Assembly: GCF_002160065.1 (NCBI RefSeq) | Contig: NZ_NFJW01000015.1 | Coordinates: forward strand, 1 to 50,059 | DNA length: 50,059 nt | Origin: Collinsella sp. An2 | Lineage (GTDB): Bacteria; Actinomycetota; Coriobacteriia; Coriobacteriales; Coriobacteriaceae | Direction of reading: 5' to 3' | Part shown: positions 6,959 through 14,854 of the stretch, piece by piece | How positions within the stretch are numbered: position 1 is the stretch's first letter | Layout: each line of letters begins with the position of its first letter | The notes under the pieces: model-generated | Seen by the model: only the letters and a program-made list of their open reading frames with translations | Database searches by the model: none | Told to the model about the DNA's origin: nothing | Position numbers and translations under genes: made by a program

Positions 6959-8404
6959 ATGACCCGGTACCACGATCACGCAGCATCCCAACGCCTCGCT
7001 TGCACGCACGCATCGAATGATTCGACCCCCTGCAGTCCCCGCACGGCCCGGCGTCCGGTCGGGTGTCGGTGGGCACGCCCCCTCATCGGCGCGGCGATCG
7101 CCTGCGTTGTCGCCCTGGGCGCGCCGTGCCCCGCATGGGCCGTCGTGCAGCGGGCCGACCTTGTGTGCGGCGAGGCGGCCTCCGACCGCGGCATCGCCGA
7201 CGCAGACTTGCCCGATATCGCAGCGCCGAGCGCCCTAGTGCTCACCAAAGACGGCCGTCTGCTGTATGCGCGCGACGTCGATACACAGCGCGCCATCGCC
7301 TCGATCACGAAGGTCATGACGGCTATCGTCGCGCTTGAAAACGCAAACCTGACCGACGTGGTCACCGTCGATGAGGCCGCCGCTACCGTGGGCGAGTCCT
7401 CGGCAAACCTCAAGGAGGGCGACACCCTTTCGCTGGAGGATGCGCTGCGAGCCCTCCTGATCCCCTCGGGCAACGATGCGGCCATGGCCATCGCCAGCTC
7501 GGTCGGAGCGTCGATGGACCCCTCGTCGACCGACCCCCTAGCCACCTTCATCGCCGCGATGAACGTCAAGGCACAGGAGCTTGGATGCACCGACACCGTC
7601 TTCACCAACCCCCATGGGCTTGACTTCGACGACTGGGCGGGCGATCTGCATTCGACCGCCCGTGACGTCGCAGTCATGGTCGCCTACGCCATGCGCAACG
7701 ATACGTTTCGTTCGACGGTGTCCGAAGGCAGCACGAGCATCACGGTGACCTCGGCGGACGGCACGCCGCGCACCATCGATTTGACGGAGACCAACATGCT
7801 GCTGGGCATCGACGGCAACATCGGGGTCAAGACCGGCACGACCGATAACGCCGGCGCCTGCTTTGCCGGCGCGTTCGTGCGCGATGACGACGAGGTCTAT
7901 ACCGTGGTTCTTGGAGACCCCATGACCTCGAAGCCCGAATCGTGGGAGGATGACGAGCGTTTCAAGGACACCATGACGCTCGCGACCTGGTATTACAACC
8001 ACGAGGTGGACGTCCCTGCCGTACAAAGCACCCGCACCACGTTGGAGGGGGCAACGCTCGTCGCGCGCGCCACACATGCCGATTGGACCGACAAGACCGT
8101 CGACGTCGTCGCGGCCGACCCCGAGCAGACCGTCAAGCTGTTCAGCCTGGGCAACGACGTCGAGGCCAGCTGCGACCTTGTCTCCTTTACCGGCGACGTG
8201 CATGCGGGCGACCCGGCGGGCACGCTCACGCTCAGCCAGGACGGCGAAGTGGTCGCAGAGGTCGACCTGGTGGCAGCAGAAGAGGTTGCCGCTCCGGGAC
8301 CGCTCGAATGGCTGCTTGTCCAGTTTGACCGCCTCGTGCGCACCATCACCGGTATGCCGACCACGGCCCCCGAAGAGGAATTCGCCGTGGCCCCGGAGGT
8401 GTAG
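6959..8404 (+). CDS. Secreted D-alanyl-D-alanine carboxypeptidase (PBP5/DacA-like)
   Basis: Serine D,D-carboxypeptidase that trims the terminal D-Ala of peptidoglycan stem peptides outside the membrane. The 481 residues include a signal peptide with a positively charged start and hydrophobic core around residues 41-60 ending PAWA, the SxxK motif SITK (Ser115, Lys118), SGN (170-172) and KTG (291-293). The C-terminal part (about 375-450) matches the beta-rich PBP5-associated domain, and the last ~30 residues begin with an amphipathic stretch EWLLVQFDRLVRTI likely to lie on the membrane. The ATG is the only start in frame before the signal peptide. Divergence from the VanRS-like genes suggests co-regulation. 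Confidence 0.93.
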   Translation: MTRYHDHAASQRLACTHASNDSTPCSPRTARRPVGCRWARPLIGAAIACVVALGAPCPAWAVVQRADLVCGEAASDRGIADADLPDIAAPSALVLTKDGRLLYARDVDTQRAIASITKVMTAIVALENANLTDVVTVDEAAATVGESSANLKEGDTLSLEDALRALLIPSGNDAAMAIASSVGASMDPSSTDPLATFIAAMNVKAQELGCTDTVFTNPHGLDFDDWAGDLHSTARDVAVMVAYAMRNDTFRSTVSEGSTSITVTSADGTPRTIDLTETNMLLGIDGNIGVKTGTTDNAGACFAGAFVRDDDEVYTVVLGDPMTSKPESWEDDERFKDTMTLATWYYNHEVDVPAVQSTRTTLEGATLVARATHADWTDKTVDVVAADPEQTVKLFSLGNDVEASCDLVSFTGDVHAGDPAGTLTLSQDGEVVAEVDLVAAEEVAAPGPLEWLLVQFDRLVRTITGMPTTAPEEEFAVAPEV

Positions 8405-8489
8405 TCCTGCGAGACGCCCGTGCGCATCTGGTGCCTGCCGCGGTTCTGAGGGATCGCCGGCCCCGCCCCCAGACCTAGACGAGCGGGTT

Positions 8490-9434
8490 TTAGGCGAGCG
8501 CTGCCTCCCGGGCGAAGAGCTCGGCCACACGCTCCCCGGCCTCATCGGGGTACACGAAGCGCTCCCCCACCTTGGGGGAAGCACCGTTGCGTCCATGGTA
8601 GTCGCTGCCGCCGGTCACAAAGAGCCCGTACTCAGTGGCAAGCTCGCGTGCGCGACGCTCCTCTGCAGGACCGTGATCTGGATGAAAGGCCTCGATACCC
8701 ATGAGGCCTGCCGTCACGAGGTCGGGCACGATTGACCATGAATCCATCTGCCCGGGATGCGCGAGCACGGGCACCCCGCCCTGCTCGCGAATGGCACGCA
8801 CCGCGTCGGTCGCCTCGGGATAGCTGATATCGCTTACCGCAATTCCCCGTCCCCTGAAGAGGCTCCGATAAATCGGCTGGTAGGCGGTATCGGTGTAGGT
8901 AAGATGGGTCAGCGCCTCCATGATGTGCTGCTTGTAGGGCGCCGTTCCCGCGGCGCACGCCCTCGCTACGGCATCGAGCGAAAAGTCGGGGTCGCACCGG
9001 TCGACCTCGGCGACGCCTACCGTCGCGAGGCCCTCAAGCGGGTCTGCGCCGGCATCCATGGCGTGCTTGATGGTCCACGCCTGCCAGAGCGTATTTGCAG
9101 CACGGGCATGAAGCGTTGACGCGACCATGCGCTCAAGCGGGCCGGACCCATCGGGCGTCGCCTCGAGGCCGAACCCCAAAATGTGCACCTTGCGACCCGT
9201 CGCCGCGCAGACGGCCGAGACCTCGACGCCGGCAAGTACCGGGTAGCCGGCTGCGCAGGCGCACGCACGCACCGCCGAAAGCTGCGAGAGGCTATCGTGG
9301 TCGGTCACGGCGACGCCAGCCAGCCCCGCGGACCGCGCCTGTGCTATCAGCTCGTCCACCGTGCAGGAGCCATCCGAGAACACCGAATGGTTATGCAGGT
9401 CGTATGCACCAACCGACGATCGTTCGCACATCAT
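8490..9434 (-). CDS. PHP-domain phosphoesterase (TrpH/YciV-like)
   Basis: Metal-dependent PHP hydrolase of 314 residues, related to the 3',5'-nucleotide phosphatase / 5'-3' exonuclease RNase AM (YciV) family. The metal-binding motifs are DLHNHSVFSDG at the N-terminus, TDHDS, VLAHPGQ in the middle and GSDYHG near the C-terminus. ATG codons at 9434 and 9431 follow GGGGAGG at three and six bases; the second may be the real start. It lies 68 bases after tatD in the same direction and is convergent with the carboxypeptidase gene. The exact substrate is not visible in sequence. Confidence 0.88.
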   Translation of the reverse strand: MMCERSSVGAYDLHNHSVFSDGSCTVDELIAQARSAGLAGVAVTDHDSLSQLSAVRACACAAGYPVLAGVEVSAVCAATGRKVHILGFGLEATPDGSGPLERMVASTLHARAANTLWQAWTIKHAMDAGADPLEGLATVGVAEVDRCDPDFSLDAVARACAAGTAPYKQHIMEALTHLTYTDTAYQPIYRSLFRGRGIAVSDISYPEATDAVRAIREQGGVPVLAHPGQMDSWSIVPDLVTAGLMGIEAFHPDHGPAEERRARELATEYGLFVTGGSDYHGRNGASPKVGERFVYPDEAGERVAELFAREAALA

Positions 9435-9502
9435 ATGCCTCCCCTGCCATCCCGACGGGAACCTACATGGACCACGGCGCGACCGGGACATGAGTTCCGC
9501 CC

Positions 9503-10594
9503 TTAGTCGAAGAGTCTCAGGGCGTTTGTCCAGGCAGCACGCGCAACCTCGGCAGGATCCTCGCCGGTGCGGGCAGCGCGGTCGCGCGCGAGGGCGTCTG
9601 CGGTAAACGCGATCATGGCCGGCTCGCATTCCAAGCCACGGATAGGCTCGGGCGCCATGTAAGGGCAGTCGGTCTCGAACAGAATGCGGTCGAGCGGCGT
9701 CGCCGCAAATGCTTCGCGAATATGCTCGTTGCGCTTGAACGTGGCCGCGCCGCCGTAAGCGATGTGGCAGCCCAGCTCCACGAACCGTTCCATGGTGGCG
9801 CGGTCCTCGCCAAAGCAGTGCAACACGCAGCCGGCGCTTGGAATCCCCACGTCCTTCAGCACGCGATAGGCGTCAGCATGGGCCTCGCGAGCCTCGTCGT
9901 CACCATCGTTGCGCAGATGAAGCTCCACGGGAACGTCGCGTTCGACGGCAAGCTCCAGCTGGCGGGCCATACAGGACATCTGCACGTCGTGCGGGGCGGC
10001 CTCTATGTTGTCGACGGCGTCGAAGTGGTAGTCCAGCCCGATCTCTCCCACGCCGACGCAGCGCGGGTCCTCGAGGGCGGCCAGCAGCTTCGCGTGAACC
10101 TCGTCGGTGTAGGACGGCGCACCATACGGATGCACGCCCACCAGGTAGCGCAGCGTATCGACCAGCTCTTCCAGGCCCTCACGGACACCTTCGAGGCGGC
10201 CGGCAGCATCGTGCGGCACGGAGGCGGCAGCGAGCGCGAAGTCGGCGGCGTCGGCCACATCGGCCGGCTCACCTGTCACCGCCTCCTCGGCCAAGAGCGC
10301 CATCGACGGCGCGAGGTCGCGAGCACGATCTTGCCAAGCATCCAGCTGCTGGTGAAACGCCACCGCATCGTCAAAGTCGTCCGACAGAGGGTCAAACAGC
10401 GTCACCAGGCGACGAACGCCGGCGCACCCCGCGCGCACGAGCACCTCGGCGGGCTGAGCATTCCAAAAGCAGGTGAGATGGGCATGGGTATCGAAAAGCG
10501 GCGCCAGCGGCCGGGGAGTCCTGTAGACCCGCGGCTTCTTGCGCTTGGCGGCCTTTACAAACGCGACGCCGGGGACGTTGGTGTACCCAGTCAT
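9503..10594 (-). CDS. TatD-family metal-dependent hydrolase/DNase, extended
   Basis: TIM-barrel metallohydrolase of the TatD family. Motifs visible are FDTHAHL near residue 35, VGVGEIGLDYHFD, PVELHLRN, CVLHCFGED and LFETDCPYMAPEPIRG. At 363 residues it is about 100 longer than usual TatD. The extra length lies in a basic N-terminal tail (KAAKRKKPR) and an Ala/Glu-rich insertion of roughly 70 residues between the first and second barrel strands. The ATG overlaps the rsmA stop by four bases (ATGA), so the two are translationally coupled, an arrangement common in Gram-positive bacteria. Confidence 0.9.
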   Translation of the reverse strand: MTGYTNVPGVAFVKAAKRKKPRVYRTPRPLAPLFDTHAHLTCFWNAQPAEVLVRAGCAGVRRLVTLFDPLSDDFDDAVAFHQQLDAWQDRARDLAPSMALLAEEAVTGEPADVADAADFALAAASVPHDAAGRLEGVREGLEELVDTLRYLVGVHPYGAPSYTDEVHAKLLAALEDPRCVGVGEIGLDYHFDAVDNIEAAPHDVQMSCMARQLELAVERDVPVELHLRNDGDDEAREAHADAYRVLKDVGIPSAGCVLHCFGEDRATMERFVELGCHIAYGGAATFKRNEHIREAFAATPLDRILFETDCPYMAPEPIRGLECEPAMIAFTADALARDRAARTGEDPAEVARAAWTNALRLFD

Positions 10595-11571
10595 CGGCCG
10601 TCCTCCGCGGAGCGAAGACCGCAGGCCGATGCTTGCGCGCTGGGGTCGGTGTCCCCCGCCGGGGTATCGGCCAGGCCCGACGCCGCCTCGTCATAGGCGC
10701 GCGCCAAGCGCACGAAATCGGTCAGCGACAGCGTTTCGGCGCGGGCGCCGGGAGCGATGTTGGCAGCAGCAAACGCTTGGTCGAGCAGCGCCTTGTCAAA
10801 ACCGTTCGACCCCATGGAGTTGCGGATGGTCTTGCGGCGCTGCGCGAAGGCGGCATCCACCACGTGCGTTACCCGCTCCGCGTCGAGCGGCGTGGCGGCA
10901 GCCCCCTCGCCCGGCGCGTTTGTACCGGCGTCTAGCACCTCGCGCCGATCGATGCGCACCACGGCCGAGTCCACATGAGGAGCGGGCATGAAACAGCGCG
11001 GAGGCACCTCGAAGCGCCCCGTCACCGCGCCGTACAGCCCAAGCTTCACCGTGTAGGCGCCATATGCCTTGGTCCCCGGCACCGCGGCGATGCGGTCGGC
11101 AACCTCCTTCTGCACCATGACCACGGCGCGTCGCAGCGAAGGCATGGTCTCGAAGTACTGTAGGATGATCGTCGCGGCAACGTTGTAGGGCAGGTTTGCC
11201 ACCAGAACCGTCGGCTCGCCGCCCGCGACTTCGGCGATCGTTGCGGGCGACACCTTGAGAGCATCGCCCATGATGTAGCGAAAGTTGGGGTGGTCGGCGG
11301 CATGCGCATCGAGCACTGGCTCGAGCGTCGCATCCATCTCGATGGAGACCACGCGCGCCGCCTCCTGCACGAGCGCCAAGGTAAGGGTGCCGATGCCGGG
11401 GCCGACCTCGAGCACGCGCTCCGAGCCCGTGAGCTCTGCAAGCTCGCAGATGTGCTCGATCACGTGGTTGTCGATGAGGAAGTTCTGCCCCAAGCGATGC
11501 TTGGTGGCCAAACCGAACTCATCCAGCAGGTCGCGCGTGGCGGAGAGGTTGGCAAGCGGCGATGTGGTCAA
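10591..11571 (-). CDS. rsmA: 16S rRNA adenine N6,N6-dimethyltransferase RsmA (KsgA)
   Basis: Dimethylates A1518 and A1519 of 16S rRNA late in small-subunit assembly, using S-adenosylmethionine. The 326-residue protein has the N-terminal KHRLGQNFLID signature, the SAM-binding motif VLEVGPGIGTLT, acidic VSIEMD, and the NLPYNVAATII catalytic motif, followed by VMVQKEVADRI. A C-terminal tail of about 45 residues exceeds the usual length. The start is TTG at 11571 with AGGAG five bases upstream. The gene overlaps tatD by four bases and follows metG after a spacer that holds a hairpin repeat. Confidence 0.95.
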   Translation of the reverse strand: MTTSPLANLSATRDLLDEFGLATKHRLGQNFLIDNHVIEHICELAELTGSERVLEVGPGIGTLTLALVQEAARVVSIEMDATLEPVLDAHAADHPNFRYIMGDALKVSPATIAEVAGGEPTVLVANLPYNVAATIILQYFETMPSLRRAVVMVQKEVADRIAAVPGTKAYGAYTVKLGLYGAVTGRFEVPPRCFMPAPHVDSAVVRIDRREVLDAGTNAPGEGAAATPLDAERVTHVVDAAFAQRRKTIRNSMGSNGFDKALLDQAFAAANIAPGARAETLSLTDFVRLARAYDEAASGLADTPAGDTDPSAQASACGLRSAEDGR

Positions 11572-11677
11572 GAGGGCTCCTATCTGTTATGTGCTCCCCC
11601 AACGGTTGAGCCGGCAAAGCGCGCAGACGCCGGCGCGCGGGCCGTCCAAGCCCCGAGATGCGCGGCCAGAAAGTCCA

Positions 11678-11783
11678 CGCGGGTTGCCGTAGCGCCCGAG
11701 ATTGGCCTGAAAGAGGAGGGAGGACGCCTAGTGTGCGCCGACCGACGATTGAAGGCCAAGGTCGGGCGCTACGGTAAGCCGCG
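11678..11783. repeat. Hairpin repeat element (copy D)
   Basis: Two 31-base arms, 11678-11708 and 11753-11783, pair at 27 positions plus one wobble. The loop side carries GAAAGAGGAGGG and GACGCCTAGTGTGC. Over 69 core bases it aligns without gaps to the element at 3141-3249. Five stem positions differ on both strands so that pairing is kept (see findings). It ends one base before the metG stop codon. No U tract follows, so it is not a classical terminator. Confidence 0.88.
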
Positions 11784-11784
11784 C

Positions 11785-13398
11785 CTAGTCGGTCAGGCGC
11801 GGGAAGAGGGGCTCCCCCTTCTCCACCGGCTCACCGCCGGCCAGGCCGCCCCACACGCACGCCGCGGCAAGGTCCGCGGTGGGCTCCACGGGAAGCGAGA
11901 GACGACGACGAACCTCGGCGGAGATGCTCGGCATGAAGGGGTCGTACAGCTCGGAGGCGATGCGAATGACCTCGAGCAGGCTCCAGATCACAAGCGCCAG
12001 CTCGTCGGCCTTCTCGGGATCTTTCGCCAGCGCCCACGGCGCCATATCCTCGATGTAGTGGTTCGCAGCAGACACGATGGAAAGCACCTCGGCCGCCGCT
12101 CCGCCGTAATCCATGGTCTCCATGCAGGCGGCATAGCGGTCGAAGATTCCCTCGCAGGCGTCGCGCAGCGGCGAGGGCTCATCGTAGGCTGTAGGACGGG
12201 CCGGTGCGCAGCCATCGAAGTACTTCATGCTCATGTTGAGCGTGCGGGAAACGAGGTTGCCCCAGCTGTTGGCAAGGTCGGCGTTGTACACCTGGCGCAT
12301 GCGTCCCCAGCTGATGGGCGCATCGGTGCCGTGCACCACGTCGCTCATGAAGTAATAGCGGTAGGCGTCCACACCCAAAAGGTCGATGACCTCCTGGGGC
12401 GCGATGACGTTGCCGCGGCTCTTGCTCATCTTCTCGACCTTGCCGGTCTCTTCGTTGCGGACGGTGAGGAACCCGTGCGCGAAGACCTTCTCGGGCAGCG
12501 GCAGGCCTGCGGCCATGAGCAGCGCCGGCCAGATGACGCAGTGGAAGCGGATGATGTCCTTGCCCACGATGTGGACCTGCGCCGGCCAGCGGCGCTCGTA
12601 GTCGGACTCGTCGTCGGAGCCGTAGCCGAGCGCGGTGATGTAGTTCAGCAGCGCGTCCACCCACACGTAGGCCACGTGATCCTCGTCAAAGGGGAACGGC
12701 ACGCCCCAGTCGAAGGTGGAGCGGCTGATGGAGAGGTCCTTGAGGCCGCCGGACACGAAGGAGACAACCTCGTTTCGGCGCGTTTCGGGCTGGATGAAGT
12801 CGGGATGCGCCTCATAGAAATCAAGCAGCGGCTGCTGGAACTCGGAGAGCTTGAAGAACCAGCTCTCCTCCTGGATGCGCTCGAGCGGACGGTCGCAATC
12901 GGGGCAGAGCGGATGCTCGGGGTCGACCGGGGATTCGCCCGCAGCCTGACGCTCTTCCTCGTGATGGCGTACCTGGGTCTCGGTGAAATAGGTCTCGTCC
13001 GGACGGCAGTACCAACCGTCGTAGGCGCCCTTGTAGATGTAGCCGCGGTCGAGGAGCACCTTGAGGAACTTCTGCACACCGGCGATGTGACGGGGTTGCG
13101 TCGTGCGAATGAAGTCGTCGTTGGAGATGTTGAGAGTACGCCACAGGTCGGCGAAGGCCGGCTCCATGGAGTCGCACCAAGCCTGCGGGGAGTCGAACCC
13201 GTTCTTCTCGGCAGCCTCGGCCACCTTCTCGCCGTGCTCGTCCATGCCGGTGAGGAACTTGACGTCGTACCCGCACGCGCGGCGGAAGCGCGCCTGCACG
13301 TCGGTCATGACGGTGCAGTAGGCGGTGCCCAGGTGGGGCTTCGCGTTCACGTAGTAGATGGGCGTGGTGATGTAATACGAAGGCTTCGTATGCTCCAT
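11785..13398 (-). CDS. metG: Methionyl-tRNA synthetase
   Basis: Class I aminoacyl-tRNA synthetase charging tRNA-Met. Motifs: TTPIYYVNAKPHLGTAY holds the HIGH-equivalent HLGT, a Cys-containing loop CPDCDRP lies in the connective region, and the KMSKS loop is present as EKMSKSRGN. The C-terminal half has the alpha-helical anticodon-binding domain. At about 537 residues it lacks the C-terminal OB-fold dimerisation domain found in longer MetG proteins. I chose ATG at 13398 (MEHTKPSYYITTP), nine bases after AGAGGA; a TTG at 13407 would add three residues. Confidence 0.96.
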   Translation of the reverse strand: MEHTKPSYYITTPIYYVNAKPHLGTAYCTVMTDVQARFRRACGYDVKFLTGMDEHGEKVAEAAEKNGFDSPQAWCDSMEPAFADLWRTLNISNDDFIRTTQPRHIAGVQKFLKVLLDRGYIYKGAYDGWYCRPDETYFTETQVRHHEEERQAAGESPVDPEHPLCPDCDRPLERIQEESWFFKLSEFQQPLLDFYEAHPDFIQPETRRNEVVSFVSGGLKDLSISRSTFDWGVPFPFDEDHVAYVWVDALLNYITALGYGSDDESDYERRWPAQVHIVGKDIIRFHCVIWPALLMAAGLPLPEKVFAHGFLTVRNEETGKVEKMSKSRGNVIAPQEVIDLLGVDAYRYYFMSDVVHGTDAPISWGRMRQVYNADLANSWGNLVSRTLNMSMKYFDGCAPARPTAYDEPSPLRDACEGIFDRYAACMETMDYGGAAAEVLSIVSAANHYIEDMAPWALAKDPEKADELALVIWSLLEVIRIASELYDPFMPSISAEVRRRLSLPVEPTADLAAACVWGGLAGGEPVEKGEPLFPRLTD

Positions 13399-13530
13399 GT
13401 CGTGCAATCCTCTCCCTCATGACGGGCCTTGCGTGCGGTGGGCCTGCGGCCGGCGACGCATATAGAGGACATGATACCGCAGGCGACATGCTGCAGCGAA
13501 GTCGGGAGAACGGGGCGAGGCACAGGGGGG

Positions 13531-13546
13531 GGTAAGACGGCTTACC
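13531..13546. other. Small hairpin upstream of metG and tRNA-Phe
   Basis: GGTAAG and CTTACC flank a four-base loop and are followed on the plus strand by AAAAAA. Neither strand has the hairpin followed by a U tract, so it is not scored as a terminator. It lies between the divergent metG and tRNA-Phe promoters. Confidence 0.4.
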
Positions 13547-13567
13547 AAAAAAGTTTCCAATTCCCGC

Positions 13568-13595
13568 TTGACCCCAGCGAGTGGTTTGGTAAACT
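13568..13595 (+). promoter_or_regulatory. Promoter of tRNA-Phe
   Basis: TTGACC (13568-13573), a 16-base spacer and TAAACT (13590-13595) form a sigma-A type promoter about 30 bases before the first tRNA base, the spacing expected for a stable RNA gene. Confidence 0.7.
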
Positions 13596-13625
13596 AGCCT
13601 AGCTGCCGTTCGACGGCCGCCTATT

Positions 13626-13701
<76 letters not shown>

Positions 13702-13711
13702 TAGATTGTTA

Positions 13712-13746
13712 AGAGCGCCCGCCGTCATCAGCAGGCGCTCTTTTTG
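13712..13746 (+). terminator. Rho-independent terminator of tRNA-Phe
   Basis: AGAGCGCC and GGCGCTCT pair around an inner GC/GC extension and a short loop, followed by TTTTTG. It lies ten bases after the tRNA CCA end and directly upstream of the glucanase-like gene. Confidence 0.92.
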
Positions 13747-13778
13747 TTTCGCGATGACTCGCTCAGAAAGGAGCTGAC

Positions 13779-14843
13779 ATGGCGGAAAGGATTCGCGGCG
13801 TCAACCTGTCTGGATGGTTCATCCCCGAACCCTGGGTCACTCCGTCGCTGTTCGCAGCCACCGGTGCCTCAAACGAGGCCGAGCTGCAGGCGGCGCTTGG
13901 TGCGACCACCTACAACGAGCATATTCGTCAGCACTACGAGACCTTCATCACCGAGGCGGACTTCAGCCGCATGTCGGCGATCGGCCTCAACGCGATTCGC
14001 CTGCAGATTCCCTGGTATGCCTTTGGCTCGCAGGGAGAGTCCGAGATTTATATCCCCGTAGTGGACTATATCGACCGCGCCTTCGAGTGGTCCGAGAAAT
14101 ACGGCATGGGCGTGCTGCTTGACCTGGCAACCGTGCCGGGTGGCCAGGGAGACTCAAACGACGTCGCCTCGACGCCGCGCTCCACGGCCGATTGGCACTC
14201 CTCCGCCAACGGCCGCCACATCGCGCTCAACGTGCTCGAGCGCCTCTCGACGCGCTACGGCACCAGAGACAGCCTCATGGGCATCGAGCTTTTGGACTCC
14301 CCCATCATGAGCGTGCGCAAGAACATCTTCACCATGACGGAGGGCATCCCCAGTCACTACCTGCGCAACTTCTACCGCGACGCCTACGAGCTCGTGCGCC
14401 TGAACATGCCCGAGGACAAAATGGTAGTGTTCTCGGCCTCCGGGCACCCCTCGGCATGGAAGCACTTCATGCGCGGCTCGCAGTACGTAAACGTCTGCAT
14501 GGACGTGCATCTGTACCACTATCGCGACGAGAACGCCCAGGACATCACGAGCCCGCGGGGCCTCTCTTCCGCCATCGCCCGCAACCGCCGCCTCATTCAC
14601 GAGGCGCACCAAGCCGGCTTCCCGGTAATCGTGGGCGAGTGGTCGGGAGCGGCGGTCTTTGCCAACGCCTCGGTGACGCCTGAAGGACGCACCGCCTACG
14701 AGCGCGTCTTCATCTCCAACCAGCTGGCGTCGTTTGGCGACGCGCGTGGATGGTTCTTCCAGACCTGGAAGACCGAGCGCCGCATCGCCGCCTGGGACGC
14801 CCGCGTCGCCCTCGGCACGCTCGAGCGAGCCATGCTCGACTGA
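13779..14843 (+). CDS. Glycoside hydrolase family 5-like protein with altered active site
   Basis: A 354-residue protein resembling fungal-type exo-beta-1,3-glucanases of GH5. It starts RIRGVNLSGWFIPEPWVTPS, has IGLNAIRLQIPW, MDVHLYHY, the nucleophile motif VGEWSGA (Glu287) and GWFFQTWKTE, all matching that family. Two catalytic motifs are changed: the acid/base motif, expected as GIELLNEP, reads GIELLDSP (Asp173, Ser174), and the expected DLHG reads DLAT (Ala117). No signal peptide is seen, so it would be cytosolic. It precedes rsmI by 11 bases in the same direction. It may be inactive, or act by another mechanism or as a binding protein. Confidence 0.8.
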   Translation: MAERIRGVNLSGWFIPEPWVTPSLFAATGASNEAELQAALGATTYNEHIRQHYETFITEADFSRMSAIGLNAIRLQIPWYAFGSQGESEIYIPVVDYIDRAFEWSEKYGMGVLLDLATVPGGQGDSNDVASTPRSTADWHSSANGRHIALNVLERLSTRYGTRDSLMGIELLDSPIMSVRKNIFTMTEGIPSHYLRNFYRDAYELVRLNMPEDKMVVFSASGHPSAWKHFMRGSQYVNVCMDVHLYHYRDENAQDITSPRGLSSAIARNRRLIHEAHQAGFPVIVGEWSGAAVFANASVTPEGRTAYERVFISNQLASFGDARGWFFQTWKTERRIAAWDARVALGTLERAMLD

Positions 14844-14854
14844 CGGGAGCCGTG

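Noticed and set aside
4216-8404. A vancomycin resistance operon
   Set aside because: Only VanRS-like regulators and a serine D,D-carboxypeptidase are present; the ligase, dehydrogenase and dipeptidase genes are absent.
13531-13546. Terminator between metG and tRNA-Phe
   Set aside because: The hairpin is followed by A residues on the plus strand and preceded by T residues on the minus strand, so neither direction has a stem followed by a U tract.
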